A stretch of 64,000 nucleotides of DNA from Ipomoea triloba (taxonomy: Eukaryota; Streptophyta; Magnoliopsida; Solanales; Convolvulaceae): NCBI RefSeq assembly GCF_003576645.1, contig NC_044920.1, positions 4,226,692 through 4,290,691 on the forward strand, given 5' to 3'. Positions 22,842 through 35,606 of the stretch are shown in pieces (within the stretch, counting starts at the first letter, position 1; each line of letters opens with the position of its first letter). The position numbers were made by a program, and so were the translations under genes. Under the pieces are notes generated by a model. The model saw nothing but the letters and a program-made list of their open reading frames with translations, had not been told where the DNA came from and searched no databases.

Positions 22842-23570
22842 ATGAGCTTAAATTCATTTTCTGAGTCTTCTGATGATGAATCTTCACCTTATGATGGTGA
22901 TGATGAATCTACCTATGATGATGACGCCGAGGACACTTCCTCTCTTTCTTCCTCCCCTTCTTCCTCTCCTTCCGAACATGTCACCATAGATCTCGATCCC
23001 CCTTCTCCTGATTCGACTGCTTGTCTTAAAAGAAAGAGGCACAAGGCCTTGTACTCACCCTTAGATAGCTCACTCATTGATATTGTACGACCACAACTAA
23101 AATCTCATGAAATAGAGGATATCCAAGGCCTCGTGTGTGAGAATGTTCGCATTCTCGTACCGGGGCCTAATGCTACCATCATGGATCCCCCTGAATTATT
23201 TTTTGGATTTCACCTCCTGTCCGTGCAGTTAGGGCTTAGGTTTCCCATCGATCGTTTTCTTGTTGAATTTTTGAATTTCTACGAAATAGCCACAGGTCAG
23301 CTTGTTCCAAATGGTCATCAAGCTATTGCAGGATTCCTTTCCGTGTGCCATGAGAAGCGGGAGGAACCCACCTTAAGTCTCTTCCAGTCGTTATTTAGAG
23401 TTTGTAGATCATCCGGAGAGGGTAAGGGTTTCGTTTGTGTCTCTTCCAAGCCCCGTGAACAGCTTTTTGATGACCGCTCCACTTTTAATAAAGATTGGAA
23501 ATCCAAGTTTTTCTTTGTCTCCCTAGGTATTCCACCTCCTTTTTGCTGTCCAATGGGGAACCTAGGTTAG
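22842..23570 (+). pseudogene. Gypsy-type antisense gene, exon 1, left arm
   Basis: 242 aa open frame. Acidic serine-rich start, then a region homologous to the antisense protein at 45323-44318: PNATIMDPPELFFGFHLLSV aligns with the other copy's PGRSILEPPSPRHFGVYLTS, and EFLNFYEIATGQLVPNGHQA with EFLNHHRVALGQLVPNSHRI. I associate this family with the 'putative gypsy-type transposon' domain (Transposase_28 type). Relative to the right arm a T is added in CCTCCTTTTTGCTG, which shifts the frame into an early stop. Downstream, a GTACCC donor near 23729 and a TTTTTGCAG acceptor near 23796 lead to a second exon, MSSKAARYLSQTGQ, where the frame is lost at the palindrome centre. Confidence 0.7.
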
Positions 23571-23770
23571 ACGCCACCCACCTTTAAACAAGAGTCGTGA
23601 TGTGCGTAAGAGGGTAGATAAACTCCGAGAGGGTGGTCCATTTAAGGTTGTTACATATACTTTTGAGTGGGCGATTGGAGATTTGGGGTTTTCGAGGATT
23701 CGGCCAGCTGCCCTTGACGTACCCGGTACCCCTCTACTGTTCGTAGTGTTTGGTTGTTTCTTGTAATTGT

Positions 23771-24805
23771 TCATCGTAACCTGGTATTTTTGCAGGTGCT
23801 ATGTCTTCGAAAGCTGCCCGGTACTTGTCGCAAACTGGACAAAATCCATCCAAGAGAAGCAAAACTGAGGATCGGGATCAACCCAGCAACATCAGCAGCA
23901 ACCTCACCTTCATTAATAAGTATGTGGCGATCAGACTGAGGATCGGGATCTTCCATAATCTCTGGCAAGCCCATAGCTAGCGGATCAAAATCGGGATCTT
24001 TTCCCCTAAGCACCGGGTAGATATGTTGCTGCATGGTGTACATTCCAAGATCAAATGCTACCTGAGACTCGGCCTCAAGTGCACCCTGGCCCGCCTGGGA
24101 CTTCAAGAACTCCTCTGCAGCTTCAGGGGTGCTCATAAACTCTTTAACATCATTCTTGAACTCAGTGGATTGTTTGTAAGTCTCTCGTGCTTCTTTAAGG
24201 GACTCCTTTAGCTTGATAGCAGCAACACTAGTCTTCTCATGCTCCTTTTGTTCCTCCTTCAGCTCCAGTATTAACGTTGCATGGTCAGATTTTAGCTTCT
24301 TCATCTCAGCGTTGTCAGCCCTTAGTTTCTTAAGCCCTGCGTCCTGCGACATTAGTAGCCCCTTGAGGTTCTTCCTTTCCCCAAGGGCCTTGTGGAATAT
24401 AGCTTCGTACTGAGAGTGAAGAACCTGCCCCTCCAACATAAGCTCCAGCAGATGTTTGAGATATCGCTCCCGTAACACGGTCAGCTCCTGCCCTTCAAGA
24501 AATTTCGCATCCGCCGGAGGGATGAGGCGGCGAGCAAACTCTGGGGCGCTAATACTTCCTGATATTATAGACTCCCCGGGAAGCACATCCATACAAAGCC
24601 GGATCAAGTTAGTTCGAATACGTGGAGGTGGCACTAAAGAGGTTTCCCCTCGCTCAGGGGGCTGGGCAGAAGATCCCTCGGGCAAGGGATCCACATCCAA
24701 AGTGCGAGCTGAGGGCTGGCCAGAAGACCTTGTTGGTTGAGGTGTTGAATTACAGGTTCCCCCATCATCTGTTGATGCCTGACTCTTCTTCCCTTTCTTA
24801 CGCAC
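23771..24805 (-). pseudogene. Gypsy-type antisense gene, coiled-coil part (palindrome centre)
   Basis: 344-aa frame. Proline/serine-rich start, a segment PPRIRTNLIRLCMDVLPGES, then a long charged coiled coil (about residues 130-235) and MQQHIYPVLRGKDPDFDPLA. The last part aligns with MQHKIYTQLRCRDPSFDPEA in the antisense gene of the gypsy element at 43.1-43.7 kb. The C-terminal 40 residues or so come from reading the left-arm exon backwards, so the natural end is lost at the junction near 23870-23950. It lies downstream of the right-arm exon 1 on the same strand. Confidence 0.7.
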
Positions 24806-24841
24806 ATCAAGACTCTTGTTTAAAGGTGGATGGCGTCTAAC

Positions 24842-25565
24842 CTAGATTCCCCATCGGACAGCAAAAGGAGGTGGAATACCTAGGGAGACAAAGAAAAACT
24901 TGGATTTCCAATCCTTATTAAAAGTGGAGCGGTCATCAAAAAGCTGTTCACGGGGCTTAGAAGAGACACACACGAAACCCTTACCCTCTCTGGATGATCT
25001 ACAAACTCTAAATAACGACTGGAAGAGACCTAAGGTGGGTTCCTCCCACTTCTCACGGCACACGAAAAGTTATCTTGCAATAGCTTGATGACCATTTGGA
25101 ACAAGCTGACCTGTGGCTATTTCGTAGAAATTCAAAAATTCAACAAGAAAACGATGGATGGGAAACCTAAGCCCTAATTGCACGGACAGGAGGTGAAATC
25201 CAAAAAATAATTCAGGGGGATCCATGATGGTAGCATTAGGCCCCGGTACGAGAATGCGAACATTCTCACACACGAGGCCTTGGATAATCCTCTATTTCAT
25301 GAGATTTTAGTTGTGGTCGTACAATATCAATGAGTGAGCTATCTAAGGGTGAATACAAGGCCGTGCGCCTCTTTCTTTTAAGACAAGTAGTCGAATCAGG
25401 AGAAGGAGGATCGAGATCTATGGTGACATGTTCGGAAGGAGAGGAAGAAGGGGAGGAAGAAAGAGAGGAAGTGTCCTCGGCGTCATCATCATAGGTAGAT
25501 TCATCCTTACCATCATAAGGTGAAGATTCATCATTAGAAGACTCAGTAAATAAATTTAAGTCCAT
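24842..25565 (-). pseudogene. Gypsy-type antisense gene, exon 1, right arm (broken)
   Basis: Counterpart of 22842-23570, starting MDLNLFTESSNDESSPYDG at 25565. An extra base at about 25290 (GAGGATTATCC versus GAGGATATCC) and a stop after GHQAIAR near 25073 break it. The 3' side joins the coiled-coil frame after GTGCGTAAGAA, lacking about 250 bp present in the left arm. Confidence 0.75.
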
Positions 25566-26079
25566 TACACAATTGAAAGCAACTAACCTGGTTAGTAGGC
25601 ACGGTCACCAACCTGTCGGTACAACAAAAGAGAAAGAAAAAAAAACAAAAACAAAAGAGCCTTGATCAATAGTATAAAAAAATAATAATAATAAAAAATA
25701 AAAAAAAAAAACTTCGACGTTGGCCGAGGTCACGCCTCGGCACAGAGACTGGCCCCGTGCCAAGGACGCAACATTGGAAAAAAAAAGGAGTTGGTAGCAT
25801 ACCAAGAAGTCAGGAAGCAAGAACAATAGTACGGTGAAAATCAAAGGAGAATGGGTTTTATACCAAAACCCTAGGTATCTCAAAAGGAAATCCCATTTGT
25901 GATGGGATTGGGGAGTTATTTCTAAAAATCAAAGTTAATCCTGATTTGGTACAAATTTAGTCCAGGCCCTTATTTAGTTTACTCCGAGTAATTACTAACT
26001 TTTCAGGCCTTTATTAAGTTTTTTCTCCGGGTACTCACTAAGGAATTAAAAAAAAAAACTATCACACTTCAACTACTAC

Positions 26080-26373
26080 TCAAACGCTTAGATCTTTGCA
26101 GACTTGGGGATATTCCGTTGCCAAAGGAAGCACTTCCTCAGGTACAGAAACTATGGCCAAACTCTCCTCCACAGGAGCATGTTCCGGCTCCTTCACCACA
26201 TCCTTCTCCTCTTCCCCGTCAGACAAAATGGTCAACGGATCCTCAACGGTATCTCCAACCTCGTGCCCGCCTGACATTGCCTTCATCTGCCTCAACATCT
26301 CGATTCTTGCCAGCTCCATCAGACGTGACAACCGACGTCTCTTCATCCCTGCGCTTGCTCTCTTTAGACCCAT
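26080..26373 (-). CDS. Small antisense ORF of LTR element, right arm copy
   Basis: 97 aa starting MGLKRASAGMKRRRLSRLME, the twin of 21975-22268 with about ten amino-acid changes and no frame disruption. It is preceded on the minus strand by the polypurine tract and LTR of the right arm. Function unknown. Confidence 0.5.
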   Translation of the reverse strand: MGLKRASAGMKRRRLSRLMELARIEMLRQMKAMSGGHEVGDTVEDPLTILSDGEEEKDVVKEPEHAPVEESLAIVSVPEEVLPLATEYPQVCKDLSV

Positions 26374-26613
26374 GACGAGAAAATAACTGGTAGGGAAGGA
26401 GGGAAGACACAAAGAGTTCTTATACACAAGAAGACGACCTATAAAAGGAAGGAAAATCACAGGGAGATTACGAAATATTCCATAAATCAACGAAGTTTCC
26501 ATCCGACAATATTTCCTTCTAGGATCTCGTATACCAAGTTTTCAGCCTAGTACCAAGGCTATTACTCCCCAGCTACCTCAGCCACTCTCACTAGCTGGGG
26601 AGTGGGGGGCTGG

Positions 26614-26973
26614 TGACAGGGTAATTGGGTACCCGACCCGGAACCACGTTCAGGACCCAAAGGCAGGCAAGAACTAGCCGTTCAACACTGTTCAGCACTT
26701 CACTCCTCAGTATTAATGCTCAACGGCTCCTCAGCTGATCGGCATTAATGCTCAACGACTCCTCAGCATTAATGCTCAACGGTTTAGCTCCCCAGCATTA
26801 ATACTCAACGGCTAATACTTAAACGGTTGAGCTCCTTAGCATTGATGCTCCATTACTGCACTGAGGAAGATAAAAAGGACTCACAAGCACTTGTAGAGAC
26901 ACGACACTTCTTACTAGACAAAAAACACACATTGAACTGAGCATTGTACTGTACTCAAATATTGTACTCCACA
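26614..26973 (+). mobile_element. LTR of the palindrome, right arm
   Basis: Starts TGACAGGGTAATTGGGTACC right after the purine stretch ending GGGGAGTGGGGGGCTGG (26597-26613) and ends CAAATATTGTACTCCACA. It carries five or so CTCAGCATTAATGCTCAACG units, more than the left arm. Sequence beyond (to about 27010) stays similar to the left flank, then a short TGTTGAGTACAATATTTGAG at 27018 repeats the LTR end in inverse. Confidence 0.65.
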
Positions 26974-27083
26974 ATTATACTAATAATACTCAAAATATAC
27001 CATTATTAGTATAAGTGTTGAGTACAATATTTGAGTCCAATTTCCAAGTTACAATTTATCTTGAGGAACGGTCTTGCCTGGTG

Positions 27084-27420
27084 TTAGCATAAACGATGTT
27101 TGTGTATTTCAGTAAACACATTCAATGCGTAATACCCGTCTTTTTGACGTCTCAAGCCACACCGAGCCATACATCCAACCCTGTTTGACACACGTCGACG
27201 TGTGTTTATATTTGTTGTGTTGTCCACACTTGTGCTTGTTGACCTTTGGGTCTTGTTCACTATGTACCCATCTCGTGAATAAAGCAAATATTTAACTCTT
27301 ACATCTCTCGCCGCATTTTTTCTAGGAAAGTAGCCAGAGCTTCAACAAAATTATCATCATCATTAGGCAATTGGGATGAACACACCACCAGAGGTGTTGT
27401 CCTAGCATTTTTTGCTGCCA
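27084..27420 (-). pseudogene. FAR1-type DNA-binding domain remnant (Mutator-like transposase family)
   Basis: The frame ending at 27084 contains RVGCMARCGLRRQKDGYYAL followed by NVFTEIHKHRL, matching the FAR1 zinc-binding module (GC-A-L-RR-DG then F--EHNH). Just upstream on the same strand (27420-27295) is a fragment encoding PNDDDNFVEALATFLEKMRR that ends in a stop. FAR1-type domains occur in FAR1/FRS transcription factors and their MULE transposase ancestors; in this repeat-rich setting a transposon remnant is likelier. No catalytic domain is seen. Confidence 0.6.
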
Positions 27421-27599
27421 CCACTAACATACACAATAACAAAGAGAGAACAAGTAGCAAACTAGATAAAAACTAAGTAATAGTCCAAACAACAATGAAA
27501 CAAATAAAATTTAACATAAGCACACAATATCCCATCATCGAGCACACAAAGCCTGAAACTGTGCACACAACATACACAGTTAAAACAGTGAAAAAAACC

Positions 27600-29120
<1,521 letters not shown>

Positions 29121-29554
29121 ATATACAACGAAACATAACATCAAAATGCCAAAAGAAAAAACAAACAAACACGAACGAAAAAAATAGCAACCAAACATAA
29201 AGAAAAAAAAAATCGCAATGGACGAAAAACCCTACCTTGTCTCGGCTCCTCACTCGACTGTCCAACCCGCTTAGTTCACCGACAGCCACCACCGATGTCG
29301 CCATTACTGCTCTCGCGTCTGCCAAGAGGAAAGTACCGGCAACTGCAATGAGAAAATTGTAAGAGACTAGCTTTTTGGTTGGTTTCAAAACTGAAAAAGG
29401 AGAGAGAGGAGTTATGAGACGTGAGTCTTGAGTCTTGAGACTTTCAAAAGTATGTCGAAAATCAAGCCTCCAAAATTAAAACAAAATGACTAAATTTACA
29501 AAAATATTCCCATCATAGTAATACAACTATACACGCGCCTATTTTAATCTTTTG

Positions 29555-29680
29555 CTAATCTAATAGTTACCATTAATCTACATCATCCATTATTACAATC
29601 GAATGCACAATATTTTTGCTAATCTAATAGTTACCATTAATCTACATCATCCATTATTACAATCCAATGCACAATATTTG
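29555..29680 (+). repeat. Tandem duplication of about 65 bp at element end
   Basis: TTTTGCTAATCTAATAGTTA, then CCATTAATCTACATCATCCA and TTATTACAATC(G/C)AATGCA, present twice in tandem. Similar 'CCATTAAT...ATCTACA' sequence occurs at 34865-34890, so this may mark the terminus of the surrounding element family. Confidence 0.7.
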
Positions 29681-29766
29681 TCCTCATCATCCTCCATAAC
29701 GTTAGAGGACTATGAGGACAAATTTTATCCTTTGAATCCAATAACATAAATGGTTGAGATTAACCA

Positions 29767-30287
29767 ATCAGTGTTCCCCCATGATTCTGAATTAGAGCTT
29801 TCTGAACAACTTCAGAAGCTTGCATTTTATTTTGTTCTTCGGCCTCTTGTAGCAAGGAGGCAAAGTACTAAGGTAAATTTAAAAAAAAAAAAAAAAAGTT
29901 ACTACAGTAATTAAAAATACCACTTTTCCTAAACATTCATTAAAGTTACACTACAAAGCTAAAAGCAAGATGTTGCCAAATATACCCAATTTTGTAACAA
30001 AGTAACAAGCAAAAATACACTAACCATTTTTTGGTTCTCAAGTTGTGCTGTTAAGAGCTCATTATACTCATTCTCAATCTGCATAAACAGAATTTAAAAA
30101 GATTAGAGAAAACAATTGTCTAAACAAGTTAAAAGAATAACAGACCAAATAAAAAATTGGAAATAAAAGGAGGGAATAAGGGAAAAGCAAAACATACAGC
30201 CTCAACTTTGTTGTTCTCAAGAGCTTCACTAAATACAAGATCAACACCACATTCACAATATATATTAACAGTGTTGCATCCCAACAT
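29767..30287 (-). pseudogene. Captured exons of a BRAP2/BRIZ-like zinc-finger UBP/RING gene
   Basis: Three exons with GT-AG borders and consistent phase 0: 30287-30198 (CECGVDLVFSEALENNKVEA), 30078-30025 (IENEYNELLTAQLENQKM) and 29867 to about 29767 (YFASLLQEAEEQNKMQASEV, then QKALIQ and soon a stop). Together they match the linker and start of the coiled coil of plant BRAP2-type proteins (BRIZ1/BRIZ2 in Arabidopsis), E3 ligases needed for germination. The RING and ZnF-UBP domains that should precede are absent. Introns are retained, so this is captured genomic DNA rather than a retrocopy. It sits inside Mutator-type remnants, as expected for a Pack-MULE. Confidence 0.65.
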
Positions 30288-30399
30288 CTATAAAAAAAAA
30301 AAGTATATATAATTCTTCAAAAAAAAACATGATTAATTGACAGCACACATATTTTATATATAAACACACATATATAAAAGCACTAAACTACAAATTAAA

Positions 30400-30760
30400 C
30401 TAATGTTATAGTGTGGGCGAAGTCGTCGACGGCGGTGGTGCGGTGGTGAACTGGTCGACGGCGGCGAAGGAGGAGGCGATGGTAAACACACAAACTGCAT
30501 TAACGCCGCTGAGACAAAAGAATAAAAAAAAAAAAACAAACCAATAACCGGAAAAACCCTACCTCGAATAGCCGCATCCATCGCCTGACCAGGAGGTTGT
30601 GGTCGCCGACGATCATCACCGGCGTCCGCCATAGCTGCAATCTACGCCTGCCAATACAAGACCACCGGCCACAACTACTTCTCCATCCAATCCACCAATA
30701 AGAGACCACCGGCGACTTCAACAACACCAAGAAACGTTAACCGCTGTTGCTATGTTAAAA
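30400..30760 (-). other. GC-rich leader exon-like region of Mutator-type remnant
   Basis: A GC-rich island in AT-rich DNA, encoding on the minus strand a short frame with RSWRSCIGRRRLQLW-like basic sequence and a CTACCTCGAAT/AACCCTAC boundary. Equivalent islands with the same AACCCTACCT boundary occur at 29220-29360 and 34500-34700. They look like first exons of related non-autonomous elements. No domain recognised. Confidence 0.35.
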
Positions 30761-31255
30761 AACTGAAAAAGGAAACCTATTGGAATTGCGTGATGAGGCA
30801 ATCAAAGGACACACGAAAAATAAGGAAAATTAATCTACCATAATTAAACCCAACACCACAATGGCAAAAAATAACCCCAAGACCATAATTATACATTAAC
30901 GCCCGGAGCATATAACACCCACTAAACTAAAAAAATAGGAATAATCTGGACCATTCAATATTTCAATCCAATGTACATCAATTGTCCTCACAATCTCTAT
31001 AATATATGGGTCCTCATTTGGATATATATATGGTCCTTATTTACATGAGGACATTAATATATAGAGGACTATTAAGACTAACCATCCATAGAATTAAATT
31101 AAATGGTTGAGATTAATTTGGATTACTCAATAGGATCACATTAGTTTTGAAGATGAAGGGCAAATAAGGCATTTAGTATAAATTGTAATTAAGGTATGAA
31201 ATAAATTAGCAAACAAGGACGTATATATCATTATTAAATATGGTAGTAGCAAAAG

Positions 31256-31362
31256 ACCTTGTGGTCAAGCGGTACACGGTGTACACTCCCATGTGGAAGG
31301 GAGTGGGTTCGAGCGTCAGTGGAGGCAGATATGACATTGTAACCGAGTCAGTAGAACTCAAA
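31256..31362 (+). mobile_element. tRNA-derived SINE
   Basis: A-box-like CTTGTGGTCAAGCGGT, B-box-like GGTTCGAGCGT, then CAGTGGAGGCAG, ATTGTAACCGAGTCAGTAG and an A9-10 tail. It lacks the central TTGACTCTTTGTG block of the other copies. Flanks TAGTAGCAAAAGA and ATAGCAGTAAAGA may be a decayed target duplication. Confidence 0.75.
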
Positions 31363-32029
31363 AAAAAAATATAGCAGTAAAGATCTTTTTGGGCAAATGA
31401 TGTCGGAACTTCAAACCTTAATATATGTTTGATAAATGAATAATTTTGGAACTTCAAACCTTAATATATGTTTGATAAATGAATAATTTTGCGAATGAAG
31501 CGGGAGAAAAACAATGGTGGAGATTAAAACGTATGCATTGATACAATGAATAGTGGTGATGGCATTAGAACAGTTTATGTTTACGGTTTTGAGCCCCTAC
31601 GCTTTACATTGTGTGCTTGGAATTGAAAATGTGTGTGCCTATCGTGAATTATGATATAACTAGACAATGAACAGTGTAAAAATTTAAAAATGTTAGATTC
31701 TATAATTTTACGATGATAATATACCAAAGCGTGTTTGAAAAAATGCTTAATTGTTTGTTGTTATTTGTTTCTAATGGCAATAATTAATATCAGTTTTGAT
31801 AATAAGGGGGAAAAAATTAATAAAGAGTCTTATTCCTTAATAGCATAGCATGAGCTCACATGGAACTGGATATCATAGTTTGAATTAATAGTTTATATAA
31901 ATATTGAAAAATAATATATTAGTTAGAAATAAATATTCATTAATTCCTGGAGTAATTGTATGTTATGGACACGGGTGTGTGCATATGGATTGAGTATTGT
32001 GTGCCTATAATGTATGAGTTGTGTGCTTA

Positions 32030-32340
32030 CCGTGAAAAAGTTGTGAAGATAAATGATTTTCTAACAAAGGGTTATGAACACAAATGTGTGCGTACATCGT
32101 AATCAAATGCTCTGTTTTGTATTATTATTTCGGTTATTGTTTTGGTACAATATTACGGTTTTGTGCCTACCGTGAAAAAGTTGTGAAGATAAATGATGTA
32201 CATCGTAATCAAATGCTCTATTTTGTATTATTATTTCGGTTGTGTGCCTACGATAAAAAAGTTGTGAAGATAAATGATTTTCTAACAAAGGGTTATGAAC
32301 ACAGATGTGTGCGTACATCGTAATCAAATGCTCTGATCTG
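32030..32340 (+). repeat. Imperfect tandem repeat, three units
   Basis: Units share GAAAAAGTTGTGAAGATAAA, TGATTTTCTAACAAAGGG, GTGTGCGTACATCGTAATC and AAATGCTCT. The middle unit is shortened. No gene. Confidence 0.8.
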
Positions 32341-32639
32341 TTCTGTGTTATTATTCTGATTATTGTTTTGGAACAATATTTTGTATCAACTTTGTGTAGA
32401 TACTTGAATTACGTATGAGATATGAGTTCTGTGCATTATGAATTTTTGTTGTTGGAATAATTTTGTGCATCTATTATACTTATAGACCGTATGCGCAAGA
32501 AAACATACAATGTGTGCCACTTATTGATATATTGTATGACTGAATAATTAAATCGTATGCCCAGATGGACATGAAGGAAATATTTAGGCATCCGATGTAC
32601 AGACTTGCCAAGGAGAGAGTAATTGCTTTATCACGGACT

Positions 32640-32840
32640 GTGATGAAACCAAAAAACCATACATGAAAACCTTTCTTGCTCAACAGCAGTTAACACATTA
32701 TCTGGGACAACATTACATGGTCGATCCTGGCTATTACTTTCTAAGGAAGGAACAGGACCTTCAACAAAATCGTCATCATCATGGGATAGGGACGAAGACG
32801 CCACCACCGGTGCAACCATAGCCCTTTTTGCTGCCACCAA
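32640..32840 (-). pseudogene. Paralogue of the FAR1-associated fragment (unidentified exon)
   Basis: The minus-strand frame contains AAKRAMVAPVVASSSLSHDD and DDFVEGPVPSLESNSQDRP. It parallels the fragment at 27420-27295 (VAAKNARTTPLVVCSS, then DDDNFVEA), so both belong to one element family. Here no FAR1 module follows. Function unknown. Confidence 0.4.
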
Positions 32841-32879
32841 TAAACAGTACACACATGAAAACCAATAGCGCCACATAAT

Positions 32880-33560
32880 ATATTAAATTAAACACTAGCA
32901 CACAATTAATATTAAAAGATATACTAAACTTGGTCACAAAAGAAACACAATCGAGGCACACAATTAAACCCCACTTGGCACACCATCAAATGAACCATGA
33001 AACCACCATATTACAACCTTAGGCACACAATATCCGCGCAATAGCACAGAACACCATACCACTTGGCACACCATTAAATGAACCACGAAATTCCCACATA
33101 CAATTGCAAAATTAAACCCCATAGTTGACCACATACGTTTGCACAACATTGTACATTAAAATTTTTATAAAAAGAAAAAAAGGAAAAAACCAACAAAGAC
33201 AGAAAGACATGTACATGGCCAAATAATTTCACACATAAATAAACAAAAAAAAATCATACTAAAACCTGTTAGACATTATAGGCATTGGCACACAATATTC
33301 ACACATTGGCATATAATTACATACTACTTGGCACACCAAAAAATGAACCACAAAAATATTTTCTCATATTCCTTTCAATACTATTATTCTTTGTTTATTT
33401 TTCCTAATATTTTCTTGACCGTGATAGGAGAACATAACAAAATACGATTGGCACACAATATTCTCACATTGGCATACAATTACATACCACCTGGAACACC
33501 AAAAAAATGAACCACAAAAAATGTTTTCTTCTATTCCTTTTAACACTATTATACATAAAA
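32880..33560. repeat. Degenerate CTTGGCACACCA-type tandem repeats
   Basis: Recurrent CCACTTGGCACACCA(T/A) and AAATGAACCA(C/T)(G/A)AAA, ATTGGCATACAATTACATAC and TTTTCTTCTATTCCTTTTAAC-like blocks. AT-rich, without coding signal. Confidence 0.5.
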
Positions 33561-33784
33561 AAAAATGAACTCACCCTATGAGGCACACATTCAAACTCAT
33601 AGTGGCATACATAATCACAAAAAACTACCAACTTAATATAACCACAACACACACTGCCAACAACTGTAAACAAAAACGATAAAGAAAAAAACGCACACGA
33701 ATAGAGTGCGAGCGGAAAAAACAAAAAAACATAATTCAGAACATACATAATCCAATCGGGAAAAAATATATAACAGACAAAAAA

Positions 33785-34240
33785 AGAATAAAATAAAACA
33801 AAACCAAACAACCAGAAACCGTAACCCCCATCCCCGCCCGCCGGTAACCAATTCCCCCTGCCACCACACCCCCACCGCAGCAACAAATGGTTTTGGTTGT
33901 AGTTACGCATAGTATAACTCAAAGCAGTTAGAAACTACAAATAATACTACCGAAAAACAAGCTGACAAAATAACAAATTTTTCCCTTTTCCCCTTGGCAG
34001 TTCATACATAATCCTATATTTTCTACAAAATATAGATTATCTTAACAATTTACTCATAACCCATTAAAGGAACCCTAAGCTAACATTCACATGAACCCAA
34101 ACAGGAAAAAAAATGAGAACAGAAAAAACAAAAAAACAAAAAAAATAATAATAATAAAACCAAATCAAACACCCAGAAACCGTAACCCCCACCACCCGCC
34201 ACATGCCGCCGGTAACCAATGCCCCCTGCCATNAAAAAAA
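33785..34240 (+). repeat. Direct repeat CAGAAACCGTAACCCCCA, with single-N join
   Basis: 33795-33870 and 34152-34232 share CAGAAACCGTAACCCCCA and CGCCGGTAACCAAT(T/G)CCCCC. The second copy runs into an N at 34233 followed by 20 A, so the assembly may be wrong here. Confidence 0.6.
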
Positions 34241-34959
34241 AAAAAAAAAAAAACAAAAAAGGAACAACAAACGAACTGAGTATTGTGTACCTACCCCCAC
34301 CCGACCTCCCGTCATTACCTGTAATGTGTCGGCAACCCTACACCCCCATCCCCAGCCGTACCAACAGAATAATGTCGCCGGAACCAAACCGCCCACCACC
34401 ACACAACAACAAACACATGCAATGCCTATAAAACTAAAAACCGAACAAAAAACCCAGAAAAAACCACAAAGCAGCTTTGCAAACTGCCGGAAAAAAAAAT
34501 CAAATAAGCCTACCTCGATCCGCCACCCTAGCAGCCCTCTCTAGTCGAAGCCGAGACCCGCCGCCCTCTGCCATCGCTGCGCCGGTGTATACACCACGCT
34601 CCACCGCCGAGAAAATCGCCTCAGACCGCCAAAGGGAACGACGAACTCAATATTACGGAACTGCTATCGAAACCCAAGAAGAAAAGGAAGAGTCGTATAT
34701 TTGCCTTCAATACAATCTGAATAATCTGCAATTCCAAAATTAAAACCACTGAACAAAGACACAAATACCCTCCAAGCCTGATGAAAACCCGAAAATTGCC
34801 TAATTAAATAAAATAACTAATTTGTTTCAAAAAAAAATAATAATAATAACTAATTAAAAAATTACCTAAATCTACACCATTAATTTCTATAAATCCATGG
34901 TTAAGATGAGTCGTCCTACTAATCCTCTATAATCTTATAGTCCTCTCCTGAATATAACT

Positions 34960-35150
34960 CTATATGCATACATACATACATATATATGAATACATATATA
35001 TATATACATGTACATATATATATCATTGATATATATATATATGTACATGTATATATATATATATCAATGATATATATATATATGTACATGTATGTATATA
35101 TATATGTACAGATATGTATATATATATGTACATATATATATATATATATG
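34960..35150. repeat. Palindromic (TA)n/(TGTACA) microsatellite
   Basis: Alternating TA tracts with symmetrical inserts TATCATTGATA, TATCAATGATA and ATGTACATGT. Large parts read the same on both strands, so long cruciforms are possible. Confidence 0.85.
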
Positions 35151-35606
35151 TAATGATCCCTTTCACGAGTCATGACTCCCATATATAGTACATACACGTG
35201 CATTCAATGAATAATTCAATTGAATCCGACTACTAAAAGACAAATTATTTAGTCCTTTCTGGAAAAATCTATTATGATTATTCATACTATATGCTTCAAC
35301 CGTTGATTTCAACCACGAAAATGTTTTTTTTTTCTGTTCCCATTTACTAGTAGTATAATTATTTATACTATATACTTCACAGTTGATTTCAACCACGAAA
35401 ATGTTTTTCTGTTCCCATTTTCTAGTAGGTTTTTTTTTTTAATTTTCTTTTTAAATTTTTGTTTGGGTGACAAGGAAAACCCCGGAAGATAAGCACGTGA
35501 TAAATCTGACTTTGTGGCTCTAACTAGCAAAGGACCACAAAAGAGGTAAATCAAGTTATCCATAGCTGACTGACTTGAAAATCAAACTTGTAACCCTATA
35601 GTTATT

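Larger units (their letters stand above)
21365..27010. repeat. Large imperfect palindrome of a gypsy-type 3' end
   Basis: The left arm (about 21365-23612) and right arm (about 24799-27010) are reverse complements with scattered differences, separated by a 1.2-kb unique centre. Each arm holds, from outside in: an LTR, a polypurine tract, an ORF of 97 aa, a leader with GCCGAGG hairpins, and an ORF of the antisense-gene type seen in the gypsy element at 43-45 kb. No gag or pol is present. The arms differ by point changes and indels, so the structure is not a simple assembly echo. Confidence 0.85.

Noticed and set aside
32030..33560. CRISPR-like regular repeats
   Set aside because: Repeat lengths and spacings are irregular, units are degenerate, and the genome is a plant's.
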